A stretch of DNA of 7,397 nt from the NCBI GenBank assembly GCA_017958845.1, contig JAGDBW010000178.1, positions 1 through 7,397 on the forward strand, given 5' to 3'. The number at the start of each line of letters is the position of its first letter. Within the stretch, counting starts at the first letter, position 1. Below are positions 1 to 6,175 of the stretch, piece after piece. The notes beneath the pieces were generated by a model, which was given only the letters and a program-made list of their open reading frames with translations, was not told the origin of the DNA and did not search any database. Made by a program: the position numbers and the translations under genes. The DNA comes from Clostridia bacterium (lineage in GTDB: Bacteria; Bacillota; Clostridia; Oscillospirales; CAG-272).

Positions 1-707
1 AACAGGTGACCGTCACCGTCGCCAACTACAACTTCCGCTCCATCCGGGCCGTCTGCTCCGTCGTCGTCTACAACGCGGCGGGCGAACGCCAGACCACCAG
101 CGTAAAGACCTTTGACATCCCCGGCTACGTCCCCTACGCCACCTACAGCGGAAACGCCTCGATGTGGCAGACCTTCCGCTACGGCGACCAGCCGCTCAAC
201 GTCCCCTGCACGGTGGACCTCTCCGACGTCGAGATCCCCGAAGGCGGCTATATCGTGACGCAGGTATTCTCCAACGACGGAGGCAACTATCTGACCGATC
301 TGCGGCGTGACGTGCTGCTGAGCGGCACCACCCTCCCCGCCGGCATCCAGACGGTCATCCCCGCCGGCTATCAGCTCATCGACTCAGACGCCAACTCGCC
401 CAGCAGCCGCTTTATCGCCGCGGTCGCGGCCTGCGCCGACAAACAGAGCGACGAGCTCCGTCTGGCCATCGTCGACGCCTACCGGCTCTACAATCAGGCC
501 GATTATTCCGTGGCCGGCGTCTCCGCCGCCAGAGAACAGCTCGCCGCCTACCTCGCCGCCTACAACGACGCGGTCGGGCAGGACAACGCCCGGATGCAGG
601 ACGGCCTCGCCGTTCTCCACGCGGCCACCCCGCAGCTCTTGCCCCTCTGGTCCGCCGTGCTGGTCGCGCTCTGGGCGCTGATCAGACGCCTGATTGTCCG
701 TATGTAA
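1..707 (+). CDS. C-terminal part of a membrane-anchored extracytoplasmic protein with FIVAR-like segment (5' partial)
   Basis: The reading frame is open to the left edge (codon 3-5 is CAG), and the GTG at 6 has no ribosome binding site, so this is most likely the tail of a longer gene and not a complete one. The first ~125 visible residues are rich in alternating beta-type segments (nt 6-390) and suggest a beta-sandwich domain I cannot name. At about nt 438-635 follows an Ala-rich helical stretch with spaced L, A and Y residues and a DYS turn. This resembles a FIVAR module (PF07554), found in many Gram-positive surface and glycan-active proteins. The end is one hydrophobic helix (about nt 635-685, LWSAVLVALWAL) followed by a short cationic tail (RRLIVRM): a type I membrane anchor with the body outside the cell. 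There is no LPxTG sortase signal. The lipoprotein gene starts 21 nt downstream on the same strand, so the two are probably co-transcribed. The function and the N-terminal domains are unknown. Confidence 0.75.
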   Translation, partial: QVTVTVANYNFRSIRAVCSVVVYNAAGERQTTSVKTFDIPGYVPYATYSGNASMWQTFRYGDQPLNVPCTVDLSDVEIPEGGYIVTQVFSNDGGNYLTDLRRDVLLSGTTLPAGIQTVIPAGYQLIDSDANSPSSRFIAAVAACADKQSDELRLAIVDAYRLYNQADYSVAGVSAAREQLAAYLAAYNDAVGQDNARMQDGLAVLHAATPQLLPLWSAVLVALWALIRRLIVRM

Positions 708-709
708 AG

Positions 710-717
710 AAAGGAGG
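710..717 (+). promoter_or_regulatory. Strong Shine-Dalgarno site for the lipoprotein gene
   Basis: AAAGGAGG is a full match to the anti-SD of 16S rRNA and lies 11 nt before the ATG at 729. It fixes the lipoprotein start and supports a Bacillota-type host. It starts only 2 nt after the stop codon of the upstream gene, as expected within an operon. Confidence 0.85.
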
Positions 718-728
718 CGCCAAAAAAG

Positions 729-1445
729 ATGAAAAAAGCACTTGTCATCGTTCTTCTGCTCACGATCTGCCTCTCCGTCGCCTCTTGCAGGACCAACAAG
801 GCCGTCAAGCTGCCGCCCCCCCAGGCGCAGCCCCTCGGCGGAGACACGACCCAGCCCTACGTCGTCGAAAATGAAAACTACGACTTCGCCTACGTGACCG
901 GCGTATTCAAAAACGCCGCGCCCGTCGAGGCCTCCGCCGCCATCACCTACACCGACGCCGCCACCGGCACCATCCTGATCTCCCACGAGACCTACACGGT
1001 CAGCGGCGACAACATCCGTCTCATCTACGGGTACCAAAAGGCGACCCCCATCGTCGTCGAGGACGGCGAGGTCGTCTCCGAGGGCGGGATCAGCTACGAA
1101 GAGGAAACCCTCGACGGCACCCGCACCGACTGCGGCGACACCTACAACTTTGTGCTCACCCCCTACGGCTACACCCTGACCGAAGCGGCCTTCTCCTCCT
1201 ACCGCATCCAGGACATCGACGGCAGCGTCATCCTCTTCGGAGACGTCCTCCCCTCGCAGATCAATGCGGTGTTCGGTCTGACGCTGACCGATCTGCCCGC
1301 TTCGGCGTCTCTGCGCGCTGAGATCACCAAAGCCGACAGCCGCATCGACACCCTGACCCTGACCCTCTCCTACGCCGAGGGCACGACGGTCATCACCGTC
1401 AACTACGCCTACACCGCCGAGCCCTTCACCCCTCCGGCCTCCTGA
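729..1445 (+). CDS. Putative lipoprotein of unknown function
   Basis: The product has 238 residues with a classic type II signal peptide: MKK, a hydrophobic core and the lipobox V-A-S-C at residues 17-20. Cys20 should be lipidated and the mature ~219-residue protein tethered to the outer face of the membrane. A short Pro/Gln-rich linker (PPPQAQP) follows the lipid anchor. The rest alternates short beta strands and turns. The C-terminal part has paired strands (LTLTLSYAEGTTVITVNYAY) of the kind seen in antiparallel half-barrel lipoproteins of the LolA/LppX type; this is a weak resemblance by pattern only. I see no catalytic motif, and the only cysteine after Cys20 is in the DCGD segment. The ATG is supported by AAAGGAGG at 710-717, and the gene ends just before an intrinsic terminator. 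It follows the anchored surface protein by 21 nt, so the two products may act together at the cell surface. That is an inference from position only. Confidence 0.85.
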   Translation: MKKALVIVLLLTICLSVASCRTNKAVKLPPPQAQPLGGDTTQPYVVENENYDFAYVTGVFKNAAPVEASAAITYTDAATGTILISHETYTVSGDNIRLIYGYQKATPIVVEDGEVVSEGGISYEEETLDGTRTDCGDTYNFVLTPYGYTLTEAAFSSYRIQDIDGSVILFGDVLPSQINAVFGLTLTDLPASASLRAEITKADSRIDTLTLTLSYAEGTTVITVNYAYTAEPFTPPAS

Positions 1446-1466
1446 CCGGACGCACCCGACTCCCAC

Positions 1467-1493
1467 AGCGCCGACATACCGTCGGCGCTTTTT
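1467..1493 (+). terminator. Intrinsic terminator of the plus-strand gene pair
   Basis: A perfect 9-bp stem AGCGCCGAC / GTCGGCGCT (1467-1475 with 1481-1489) with a 5-nt loop is followed by a T run ending at 1493. It starts 22 nt after the lipoprotein stop codon and ends plus-strand transcription before the convergent minus-strand gene. Confidence 0.9.
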
Positions 1494-1617
1494 GTATCCC
1501 AAACACCGATCTCTCCCCCTCGCCCGCCTCTCACCCCCGCCGCGCGTCCCGCGCTCCTCTGTTTCCCCGCCGGGCGTTTCCGTCGCCTCCGCGCCTCCTT
1601 CGCTCGCGCGCGCCCCC
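1494..1617. other. Convergent intergenic spacer, pyrimidine-rich on the plus strand
   Basis: This spacer lies between the plus-strand terminator and the minus-strand terminator of the rhamnosidase gene. It is C/T-rich on the plus strand with no start codon preceded by an SD site, no promoter pair and no repeat I can support. I see no gene here. Confidence 0.6.
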
Positions 1618-1667
1618 AAAAAAAACAAAAAACCCGCCGCCCGTCATCCTCCGTGGAGGGGCGGCGG
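1618..1667 (-). terminator. Intrinsic terminator of the rhamnosidase gene
   Basis: Read on the minus strand, a 9-bp GC stem CCGCCGCCC / GGGCGGCGG (plus-strand arms 1634-1642 and 1659-1667) is followed by a long T-rich tract, T6-G-T8, at 1632-1618. Inside the loop a second small hairpin is possible (CCTCC-GT-GGAGG, 1648-1659), sharing one base with the outer arm. It sits about 65 nt beyond the rhamnosidase stop codon. Confidence 0.9.
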
Positions 1668-1671
1668 CTCC

Positions 1672-1708
1672 GTCGGGCGATCGTCGACAGACCGGACGAT
1701 CCGCCGAC
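1672..1708 (-). repeat. Imperfect inverted repeat in the 3' UTR of the rhamnosidase gene
   Basis: The 14-nt arms at 1672-1685 and 1695-1708 pair at 12 positions (GTCGG and GATCGTC blocks) around a 2x2 internal mismatch, with a 9-nt loop. The repeat lies between the rhamnosidase stop codon and its terminator hairpin. No T tract follows on either strand, so it is not itself a terminator. It could be an RNA-stabilising stem or a remnant of an older terminator. Confidence 0.55.
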
Positions 1709-1732
1709 AGGCAAAAAAACGTCGGGAGAACG

Positions 1733-4231
1733 TCAGACGGCCCCCTCGCGTACAAAGACGTACGTCCCGGACCCCACCGTCTCCCTGACCGACCCAAAGC
1801 GCACGGTACAGCGGGTGTTGGCGGGCACGGTCACCGTCAGCCGGCCGCCTTCGCGCTCGGACACGATCCGCCCGTGCGGGGACTCACAGACCGCCCGCAA
1901 ACGCTCCGGCGCGCCTTCGGTGCAGGGCGCGATCTCAAAGGTCGCAAAGCCGGCCTCCAGCGGTCGGATCCCCGCGAGATGCGAGTAGAACAGATAGGCA
2001 AATCCGCCGTGCATCGGGTGGTCAAACGAACCGACCTTGCCCGGCCTCTGCAGATGATCGTTTTCTTCCAGACGCTCCCAGACCGAGGTCGCGCCGGCGT
2101 CCATCATGGTACCAAAGTCAAAGCTGCCGCGCCCAAACAGGATTCGTTTCGCGTCGTCACCCAGCCCCCTCTCCCAGAGCATCGGCAAGAGATACTTGTT
2201 GCCCCAGATGCCGGTGGTCATCACGTACCCCTCCCGCACGATCAGCTCGTGCGTCGCGTGCACCAGCGCCTCCCGCTCGCCGTCGGGGCAGACGCCGAGC
2301 GTCCAGGCCGCGCCGTTGGCCGCACAGGAACCGTAGGAGTGTTTGTCCGCGTCAAAATAGTGACGATTAAACGCCGCCCGGATCTCCCCGGCGAGCTTTT
2401 CATAGGGCGCCGGATCCTCTCCGATGACGCGGCAGATCTCGGCCAGCAGCGCCGCCGATTCAAAAAACGCCAGCGTCGAGGACTGCTCGACCGGGATGCG
2501 CCGCGGGTCGTTGTTGCCCACGGGCGGGAGCCAGTCGCCCAGCCCCTCGCGGACGATATGATCCTCGCTGCGCCTCTCTTCGTGGCGGATCCATTCGCAC
2601 ATATCGGGATAGTACTGGCGCAGGGGCCTCTCGTCCCCGCACAGCATATACAGCTTGTAGGGGATGACGATCTGCGCGCACCCCCACAGAGGCGTCGCCT
2701 CCTCGCAGAAGCGCCTGCCCGGCGCGATCATCGGCCAGTCGCCGAACACCTGCCGCGACGTGCGGATATCCTCGAGATACTTTTCGTACGACGCCGCCAT
2801 CTCAAAGTTAAAGATGGCCGTATCGGACACGATCTGCGCGTCCCCGAGCCAGCCGCACTTTTCTCTCGCGGGGCAGTCTTCGGGGATACCGTGATAGTTG
2901 GAGCGGATGGTGCGCAAAAGGAGGGCTTGGAGCCGCGTCATATCCTCGTCGGATGTCTCAAAGGTCCCCCGCGTCTCAAAGTCGGTCGAGATCGCCACCC
3001 CCTCCAGCATATCCGTCGACGCCTCGCGGCCGTACAGCCCGGTCAGCTCCACATAGCGAAAGCCGTGCCAGCAAAACTCCGGCGTCCATTCCTCGCCGTC
3101 CCCGCCGGACGCGATATAGATGTGCTGCTGCAGACAATAGGTGTGATAGACGCCGATCGAGCGGTGGTCGAGCTGTCCGTGCTCGTCGATCGTCTCCGCG
3201 CAGCGCAGCACGTAGGTCGCCCCCTCGGCGCTCTTCGGCGGCCGCAGGGTCAGAGTCCCGGCGAAGTTCTCGCCCATATCAAAGACCCACACCCCGCCGT
3301 ACGGGCCGTTGATCTCCCACACGTCCACGGGTTTGATGCGCCGGATCACGCGGCAGGGCGGCATGAGAGCGGCTTTCAGCACGCCCTTCGGCGTCGTATC
3401 CGGCACGGCCGGCGACAGCGCCTCGCTCTGATAGCCAAAGGTGCACCACGCGGGGTCGTCGAGCCGCGCGTCGCGCACCTCGCCCGCGTAGACGTTGGAG
3501 AGCAGGGTAGGGGAGGGCATGGTCTGCCAGGTCCCGTCGGTGAGGATCCGCTCGGTCGAGCCATCCTCATATTCGATCTCGATCTGCACCCAGCAGCAGA
3601 CGTCGCCGAACTTCATGCCCTTGTTTTTCCACACGCGGCTCTGGGCGTAAAACCCCTCGCCGACGTGCATGCCGACGCAGTTCTCCCGGCCGATCAGGCC
3701 CGAGAGATCATAGGCGCGGCAGAGCACGACCTTGTCATAGTTGGTGAGCGGCGCGTCATAGTAGATCTCGTCCACCCGACGGCCGTTGAGATAGAGCGTG
3801 CCGTACCCCAGCCCCGCCGCATAGGCGACGGCGCGGCGCACGGGCTTCCCGCACACAAACTCCCGTCTGACGTACACGCACGCCCCCTCGATATGCCGCC
3901 GCGGCTTGACAAAAGAAGCCGTCAGCTCGTGCGAGGTACAAAAGGCGTCCTCCGCCCTGCACACCCCGTCGGTGGTATACGACGTGATCGTCCAGACGTA
4001 GCGCTTGCCCGCCTCGAGCTCGACCGGCGGCACGACGTCCACGGTCTTGTCGCCCGCCTCTTCTCCCTCCCACACGAGAGGGCCGTCCGCTTCGGAGAGG
4101 GAGAGTCGATAGGCGGTCTGCCGCACGTCCCGCGCGTCGGAGGCGATCTTCCAGCCAAAGCGCAACTCCCGCGTCCCGACGGCGAGGGGGCTCCTCACCC
4201 GCTCGACGGTCAGATCATACAGATGTGTCAT
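1733..4231 (-). CDS. Alpha-L-rhamnosidase, glycoside hydrolase family 78
   Basis: This 832-residue enzyme should hydrolyse terminal alpha-L-rhamnose from oligosaccharides or glycosides with inversion of configuration. Order of domains: an N-terminal Ig/Fn3-like domain (about 3-100), the rhamnosidase N-terminal sugar-binding-like domain (about 110-275), a beta domain with the conserved FDMGENFAG stretch (317-325), the (alpha/alpha)6 catalytic barrel (about 415-750) and a C-terminal beta domain (about 755-832). The family signature D-C-P-A-R-E-K-C-G-W-L-G-D is at 452-464. Asp452, Glu457 and Asp464 align by spacing with Asp567, Glu572 and Asp579 of Bacillus RhaB, and one of them is the general acid. 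Glu719 in VWERL is the likely general base, and His738 in SFDHP the matching active-site histidine. Length is normal and the active site looks intact. No signal peptide, so cytoplasmic action on imported substrate is expected. The ATG is set by AAAGGA six bases upstream. It follows the diguanylate cyclase gene on the same strand, separated by a hairpin. Natural substrate (pectin fragment, flavonoid glycoside or bacterial polysaccharide) cannot be told. Confidence 0.95.
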   Translation of the reverse strand: MTHLYDLTVERVRSPLAVGTRELRFGWKIASDARDVRQTAYRLSLSEADGPLVWEGEEAGDKTVDVVPPVELEAGKRYVWTITSYTTDGVCRAEDAFCTSHELTASFVKPRRHIEGACVYVRREFVCGKPVRRAVAYAAGLGYGTLYLNGRRVDEIYYDAPLTNYDKVVLCRAYDLSGLIGRENCVGMHVGEGFYAQSRVWKNKGMKFGDVCCWVQIEIEYEDGSTERILTDGTWQTMPSPTLLSNVYAGEVRDARLDDPAWCTFGYQSEALSPAVPDTTPKGVLKAALMPPCRVIRRIKPVDVWEINGPYGGVWVFDMGENFAGTLTLRPPKSAEGATYVLRCAETIDEHGQLDHRSIGVYHTYCLQQHIYIASGGDGEEWTPEFCWHGFRYVELTGLYGREASTDMLEGVAISTDFETRGTFETSDEDMTRLQALLLRTIRSNYHGIPEDCPAREKCGWLGDAQIVSDTAIFNFEMAASYEKYLEDIRTSRQVFGDWPMIAPGRRFCEEATPLWGCAQIVIPYKLYMLCGDERPLRQYYPDMCEWIRHEERRSEDHIVREGLGDWLPPVGNNDPRRIPVEQSSTLAFFESAALLAEICRVIGEDPAPYEKLAGEIRAAFNRHYFDADKHSYGSCAANGAAWTLGVCPDGEREALVHATHELIVREGYVMTTGIWGNKYLLPMLWERGLGDDAKRILFGRGSFDFGTMMDAGATSVWERLEENDHLQRPGKVGSFDHPMHGGFAYLFYSHLAGIRPLEAGFATFEIAPCTEGAPERLRAVCESPHGRIVSEREGGRLTVTVPANTRCTVRFGSVRETVGSGTYVFVREGAV

Positions 4232-4237
4232 AGTCGT

Positions 4238-4243
4238 TCCTTT
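4238..4243 (-). promoter_or_regulatory. Shine-Dalgarno site of the rhamnosidase gene
   Basis: AAAGGA on the minus strand lies 6 nt before the ATG at 4231. The surrounding AAAGGAACG-N3-ATG arrangement is identical to that of the upstream diguanylate cyclase gene. Confidence 0.75.
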
Positions 4244-4244
4244 C

Positions 4245-4269
4245 CCGCGCGCCCGGCGCGACCGCGCGG
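4245..4269 (-). repeat. GC-only hairpin next to the rhamnosidase ribosome binding site
   Basis: A perfect 7-bp stem of G and C only (plus-strand CCGCGCG at 4245-4251 with CGCGCGG at 4263-4269, 11-nt loop) ends one base before the SD site. An alternative pairing of CGCGCC with GGCGCG uses the same bases. It could affect ribosome access, but this is inferred from position only. Confidence 0.45.
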
Positions 4270-4284
4270 CGAAATGCTTTTTTG

Positions 4285-4322
4285 GCTACACAAAACGCCC
4301 GTGGAAACGTCCGCGGGCGTTT
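4285..4322 (-). terminator. Intrinsic terminator or attenuator after the diguanylate cyclase gene
   Basis: A perfect 9-bp stem AAACGCCCG / CGGGCGTTT (4293-4301 with 4314-4322) extends by one G-U pair and three more pairs (GGA/TCC) to a 4-nt loop, giving about 13 bp in all. On the minus strand it is followed by TTTTGTG, a short T tract. It begins 6 nt after the cyclase stop codon and lies about 60 nt before the rhamnosidase start. The short T tract could allow some readthrough into the rhamnosidase gene. Confidence 0.8.
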
Positions 4323-4328
4323 GTCGGT

Positions 4329-5744
4329 TCAGTCCTGGTCCTCTTCCTTGCGGCGGCGGTCGCCGTGGATACGATAAAAGTTGCCCTTGTCGCGATACAT
4401 CGCGTGGTCCGCGCGGCGAAACACGTCTTTAAAGTCGGTGTCCTCGCCGGGGCGGAACACGGCGCCGCCCTTCGAAAAGGTGAGCGCCATCTTCACGGCA
4501 TAGCGCTTTTCATACTGATTAAAGGCCTCCACCTCTTTGTCCAGGCGGGCGAAGCGTTCGGCCATCTCCTCTTCCGAGATCGGATCCAGCACGGCGATAA
4601 ACTCATCCCCGCCGATCCGGTAGATCCGCTCGCGCTCAAAGATGCGGCAGATGAGCCGGGCCGCGTCGGAGATCAGATGGTCGCCGCACTCGTGACCGTA
4701 GTTGTCGTTGGCGACCTTGAGCCCGTTGATATCAAAGACGGCGACGGCAAAGTCCGCGTCGCCCGAGGCGATCCGCTGGTTCATCTCCCTGATACGGTCG
4801 AGATATGCGCGTTTGTTGCCCGTGCCGGTCATCGAGTCGGTCATGGCCTGCTTGTTGACGTAGGCGACGTATTCCCGCAGGGTGTGCTGCATGGCCACGA
4901 TCTTGGTCCGCAGAGTGACGATGGCGTCCGCCGTTTTTTCGTCGACGGTATTTGCGGGATCGACCGGCGCCTCGTCGAACGACGCGCCCAGAGCGCCCGC
5001 CCCCTCGTCGCTGGTCTTGGAGTGGGCGGCGATCTCCTGCGCCAGCTTATCCACGTCTCCGGAGAGCACGGACACCTCCGCGTTGATCGTCCCGAGGCGG
5101 CGGTTGAGCTGTCGGGTCAGGAGCAGCATGATCGCCAGACCGATCAGCACCGTCAGCGTGCCGGTGACCGCCACGACCGCGGAGTGGACGCGCATCTGCC
5201 GGTCATAACTGTCCGCGACAAAGTCCACGCCCACGATGCCCACGACCGCGCCCGAAGAATCCTTGACCGGGCTCCAGGCAGAATAAAAGCAGCCCCAGTC
5301 GTCCTCATAGGCCGTGTCGTCCACCTCGCCCCGACCGGACCACGCCACGTCCTGCGCGGGCGTGTAGACCACCTCCTGACCAAAGTCGGCAGGACTGACC
5401 GGGTCGGGATCAACGGTAAAGACGTAGTGATCGCCTTCGCGTTTGATCAGATAGATATATTTGATATCCTCGTCTTTTTGAGAGTTCTTGATAGTCAGCA
5501 GGGTCTCGCAGATCCGGCGATACTTCTCTCCGCCGACGTCCGCTTCCGTCAGCGTCGCCAGCTCCTCTTCGTCCACCAGCGCGGCGGCCGTGTCGGCCAC
5601 GGACAGCATATGCTTGCGGATCATGGACTTCATGGCCATACCGGATTGCCGCATCAGCACCACGCCGGCCGCGACGCTGAGCGCGAGCAGCAGAGCGCAG
5701 ACGATGATGACGTATCGTGTGGTCAGACCGATTTTTCGCTTCAT
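4329..5744 (-). CDS. Membrane-bound sensor diguanylate cyclase (Cache-like sensor plus GGDEF)
   Basis: The 471-residue protein should make cyclic-di-GMP from two GTP at the inner membrane face in response to an outside signal. Transmembrane helix 1 spans about 11-31 and helix 2 about 189-209. Between them ~157 extracellular residues look like a Cache sensor, ending in the typical WSPVKDSSGAVVGIVGVDF strand pair. After helix 2 comes a charged, partly coiled-coil linker without a clear HAMP domain. The GGDEF domain runs from about 298 to 455: MTDSMTGTGNKRAY at its start, DINGLKVANDNYGHECGD, the intact active-site loop RIGGDEF (GGDEF at 378-382) and ADHAMYRDK near the end. The inhibitory I-site RxxD, expected five residues before GGDEF, reads FERE, so product inhibition is probably absent. 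The start at 5744 is chosen because AAAGGA lies 6 nt upstream, the KRK-plus-helix N terminus begins there, and the promoter at 5819-5847 lies inside any longer version. No EAL domain is present. Confidence 0.93.
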   Translation of the reverse strand: MKRKIGLTTRYVIIVCALLLALSVAAGVVLMRQSGMAMKSMIRKHMLSVADTAAALVDEEELATLTEADVGGEKYRRICETLLTIKNSQKDEDIKYIYLIKREGDHYVFTVDPDPVSPADFGQEVVYTPAQDVAWSGRGEVDDTAYEDDWGCFYSAWSPVKDSSGAVVGIVGVDFVADSYDRQMRVHSAVVAVTGTLTVLIGLAIMLLLTRQLNRRLGTINAEVSVLSGDVDKLAQEIAAHSKTSDEGAGALGASFDEAPVDPANTVDEKTADAIVTLRTKIVAMQHTLREYVAYVNKQAMTDSMTGTGNKRAYLDRIREMNQRIASGDADFAVAVFDINGLKVANDNYGHECGDHLISDAARLICRIFERERIYRIGGDEFIAVLDPISEEEMAERFARLDKEVEAFNQYEKRYAVKMALTFSKGGAVFRPGEDTDFKDVFRRADHAMYRDKGNFYRIHGDRRRKEEDQD

Positions 5745-5750
5745 ACCCGT

Positions 5751-5756
5751 TCCTTT
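5751..5756 (-). promoter_or_regulatory. Shine-Dalgarno site that sets the diguanylate cyclase start
   Basis: AAAGGA on the minus strand sits 6 nt upstream of the ATG at 5744. The same frame stays open a further 79 codons upstream to an ATG at 5981, but that part is Arg-rich, non-domain sequence that contains the promoter, so 5744 is the supported start. Confidence 0.75.
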
Positions 5757-5818
5757 GCGGCGGAGGATCGCGCGCACCCGCGCCCGCCTCCGCGCCCGTA
5801 TAGAAATATACTGTTTAC

Positions 5819-5867
5819 AATATAGCACAAACCGCCCCGGTATGCAACAAAAAAACCAACAAAAAAA
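5819..5867 (-). promoter_or_regulatory. Extended -10 promoter with UP-like A/T tracts for the diguanylate cyclase
   Basis: On the minus strand the -10 is TATATT (5819-5824), directly preceded by TGC, giving an extended -10. Exactly 17 bp upstream is TTGCAT (5842-5847), a weak -35. Two 7-base T tracts (A on the plus strand, 5849-5855 and 5861-5867) lie where UP-element subsites would be. This is the most A/T-rich spot in a GC-rich region. Start of transcription would be near 5812, giving a 5' UTR of about 67 nt. Confidence 0.65.
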
Positions 5868-6068
5868 GACAACGCCCGCCCCTGCGCGCCGCGCCATCAT
5901 CCGCCGACGCCGCTCTCCGTCGCCCGGCCGCCGCCTCCGTCCGTCCTCCGCCTCCCCCTCCATACTGCGAAAATTTGACACGGGTCCCCCGTCAGAGCGG
6001 CGCCTCGCCCTCTCCGTCGTCGCTCTGCCGCCGCCTTCTCCTCTCCCGGCGGAGCGCCGCCCTCACCC
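5868..6068. other. Intergenic spacer between hydrolase terminator and cyclase promoter
   Basis: The gene-free gap runs 5745-6175 (431 nt). Its left end holds the cyclase leader and promoter and its right end the hydrolase terminator. The middle 200 nt are C-rich on the plus strand and hold no supported gene. A 5-bp hairpin GGCGG-AGCG-CCGCC (6048-6061) and a lone TTGACA (5975-5980, plus strand, no -10 partner) are the only notable motifs. Confidence 0.6.
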
Positions 6069-6112
6069 AAAAGAAAAAAGACCTCTTTTGCCTGAGATGG
6101 CAAAAAGAGGTC
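6069..6112 (-). terminator. Intrinsic terminator of the SGNH hydrolase gene
   Basis: Read on the minus strand, the arms GACCTCTTTTTGCC and GGCAAAAGAGGTC (plus-strand 6099-6112 and 6080-6092) pair over 13 bp with one bulged base and a 6-nt loop. The tail T6-C-T4 (6079-6069) follows. It lies about 63 nt after the hydrolase stop codon. Confidence 0.93.
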
Positions 6113-6175
6113 GCCCGGAGATCCCCGACGAGTGTCCGGCCGCCGGACGCGCGGCCGGCGATCCGCCCGTTCCTC

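Noticed and set aside
384..1628. A 414-codon minus-strand open frame opposite the two plus-strand genes
   Set aside because: Gly/Asp/Val-rich antisense composition. It crosses the plus-strand terminator and opposes a gene with a strong SD site and lipobox.
1874..4432. An 852-codon plus-strand open frame opposite the rhamnosidase gene
   Set aside because: It is the antisense of a clear GH78 enzyme with all family motifs. The translation is rich in Arg, His, Pro and Val without domains, as expected from a GC-rich antisense frame, and it has no SD site.
4365..5825. A 486-codon plus-strand open frame opposite the diguanylate cyclase
   Set aside because: Antisense of a gene with an intact GGDEF motif; no recognisable domain and no SD site.
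5975..5980. Perfect TTGACA on the plus strand as a possible -35
   Set aside because: No -10 element at 16-18 bp (the sequence there is GC-only or nearly so) and no plus-strand gene follows.
5745..5981. N-terminal extension of the cyclase from an ATG at 5981
   Set aside because: It would include the promoter, adds Arg-rich sequence plus an extra hydrophobic patch translated from the A/T tracts, and lacks an SD site. The start at 5744 has a well-spaced AAAGGA.
6048..6061. GGCGG-AGCG-CCGCC hairpin as a terminator
   Set aside because: Short stem with no T tract on either strand; the real terminator is the adjacent 6069-6112 element.
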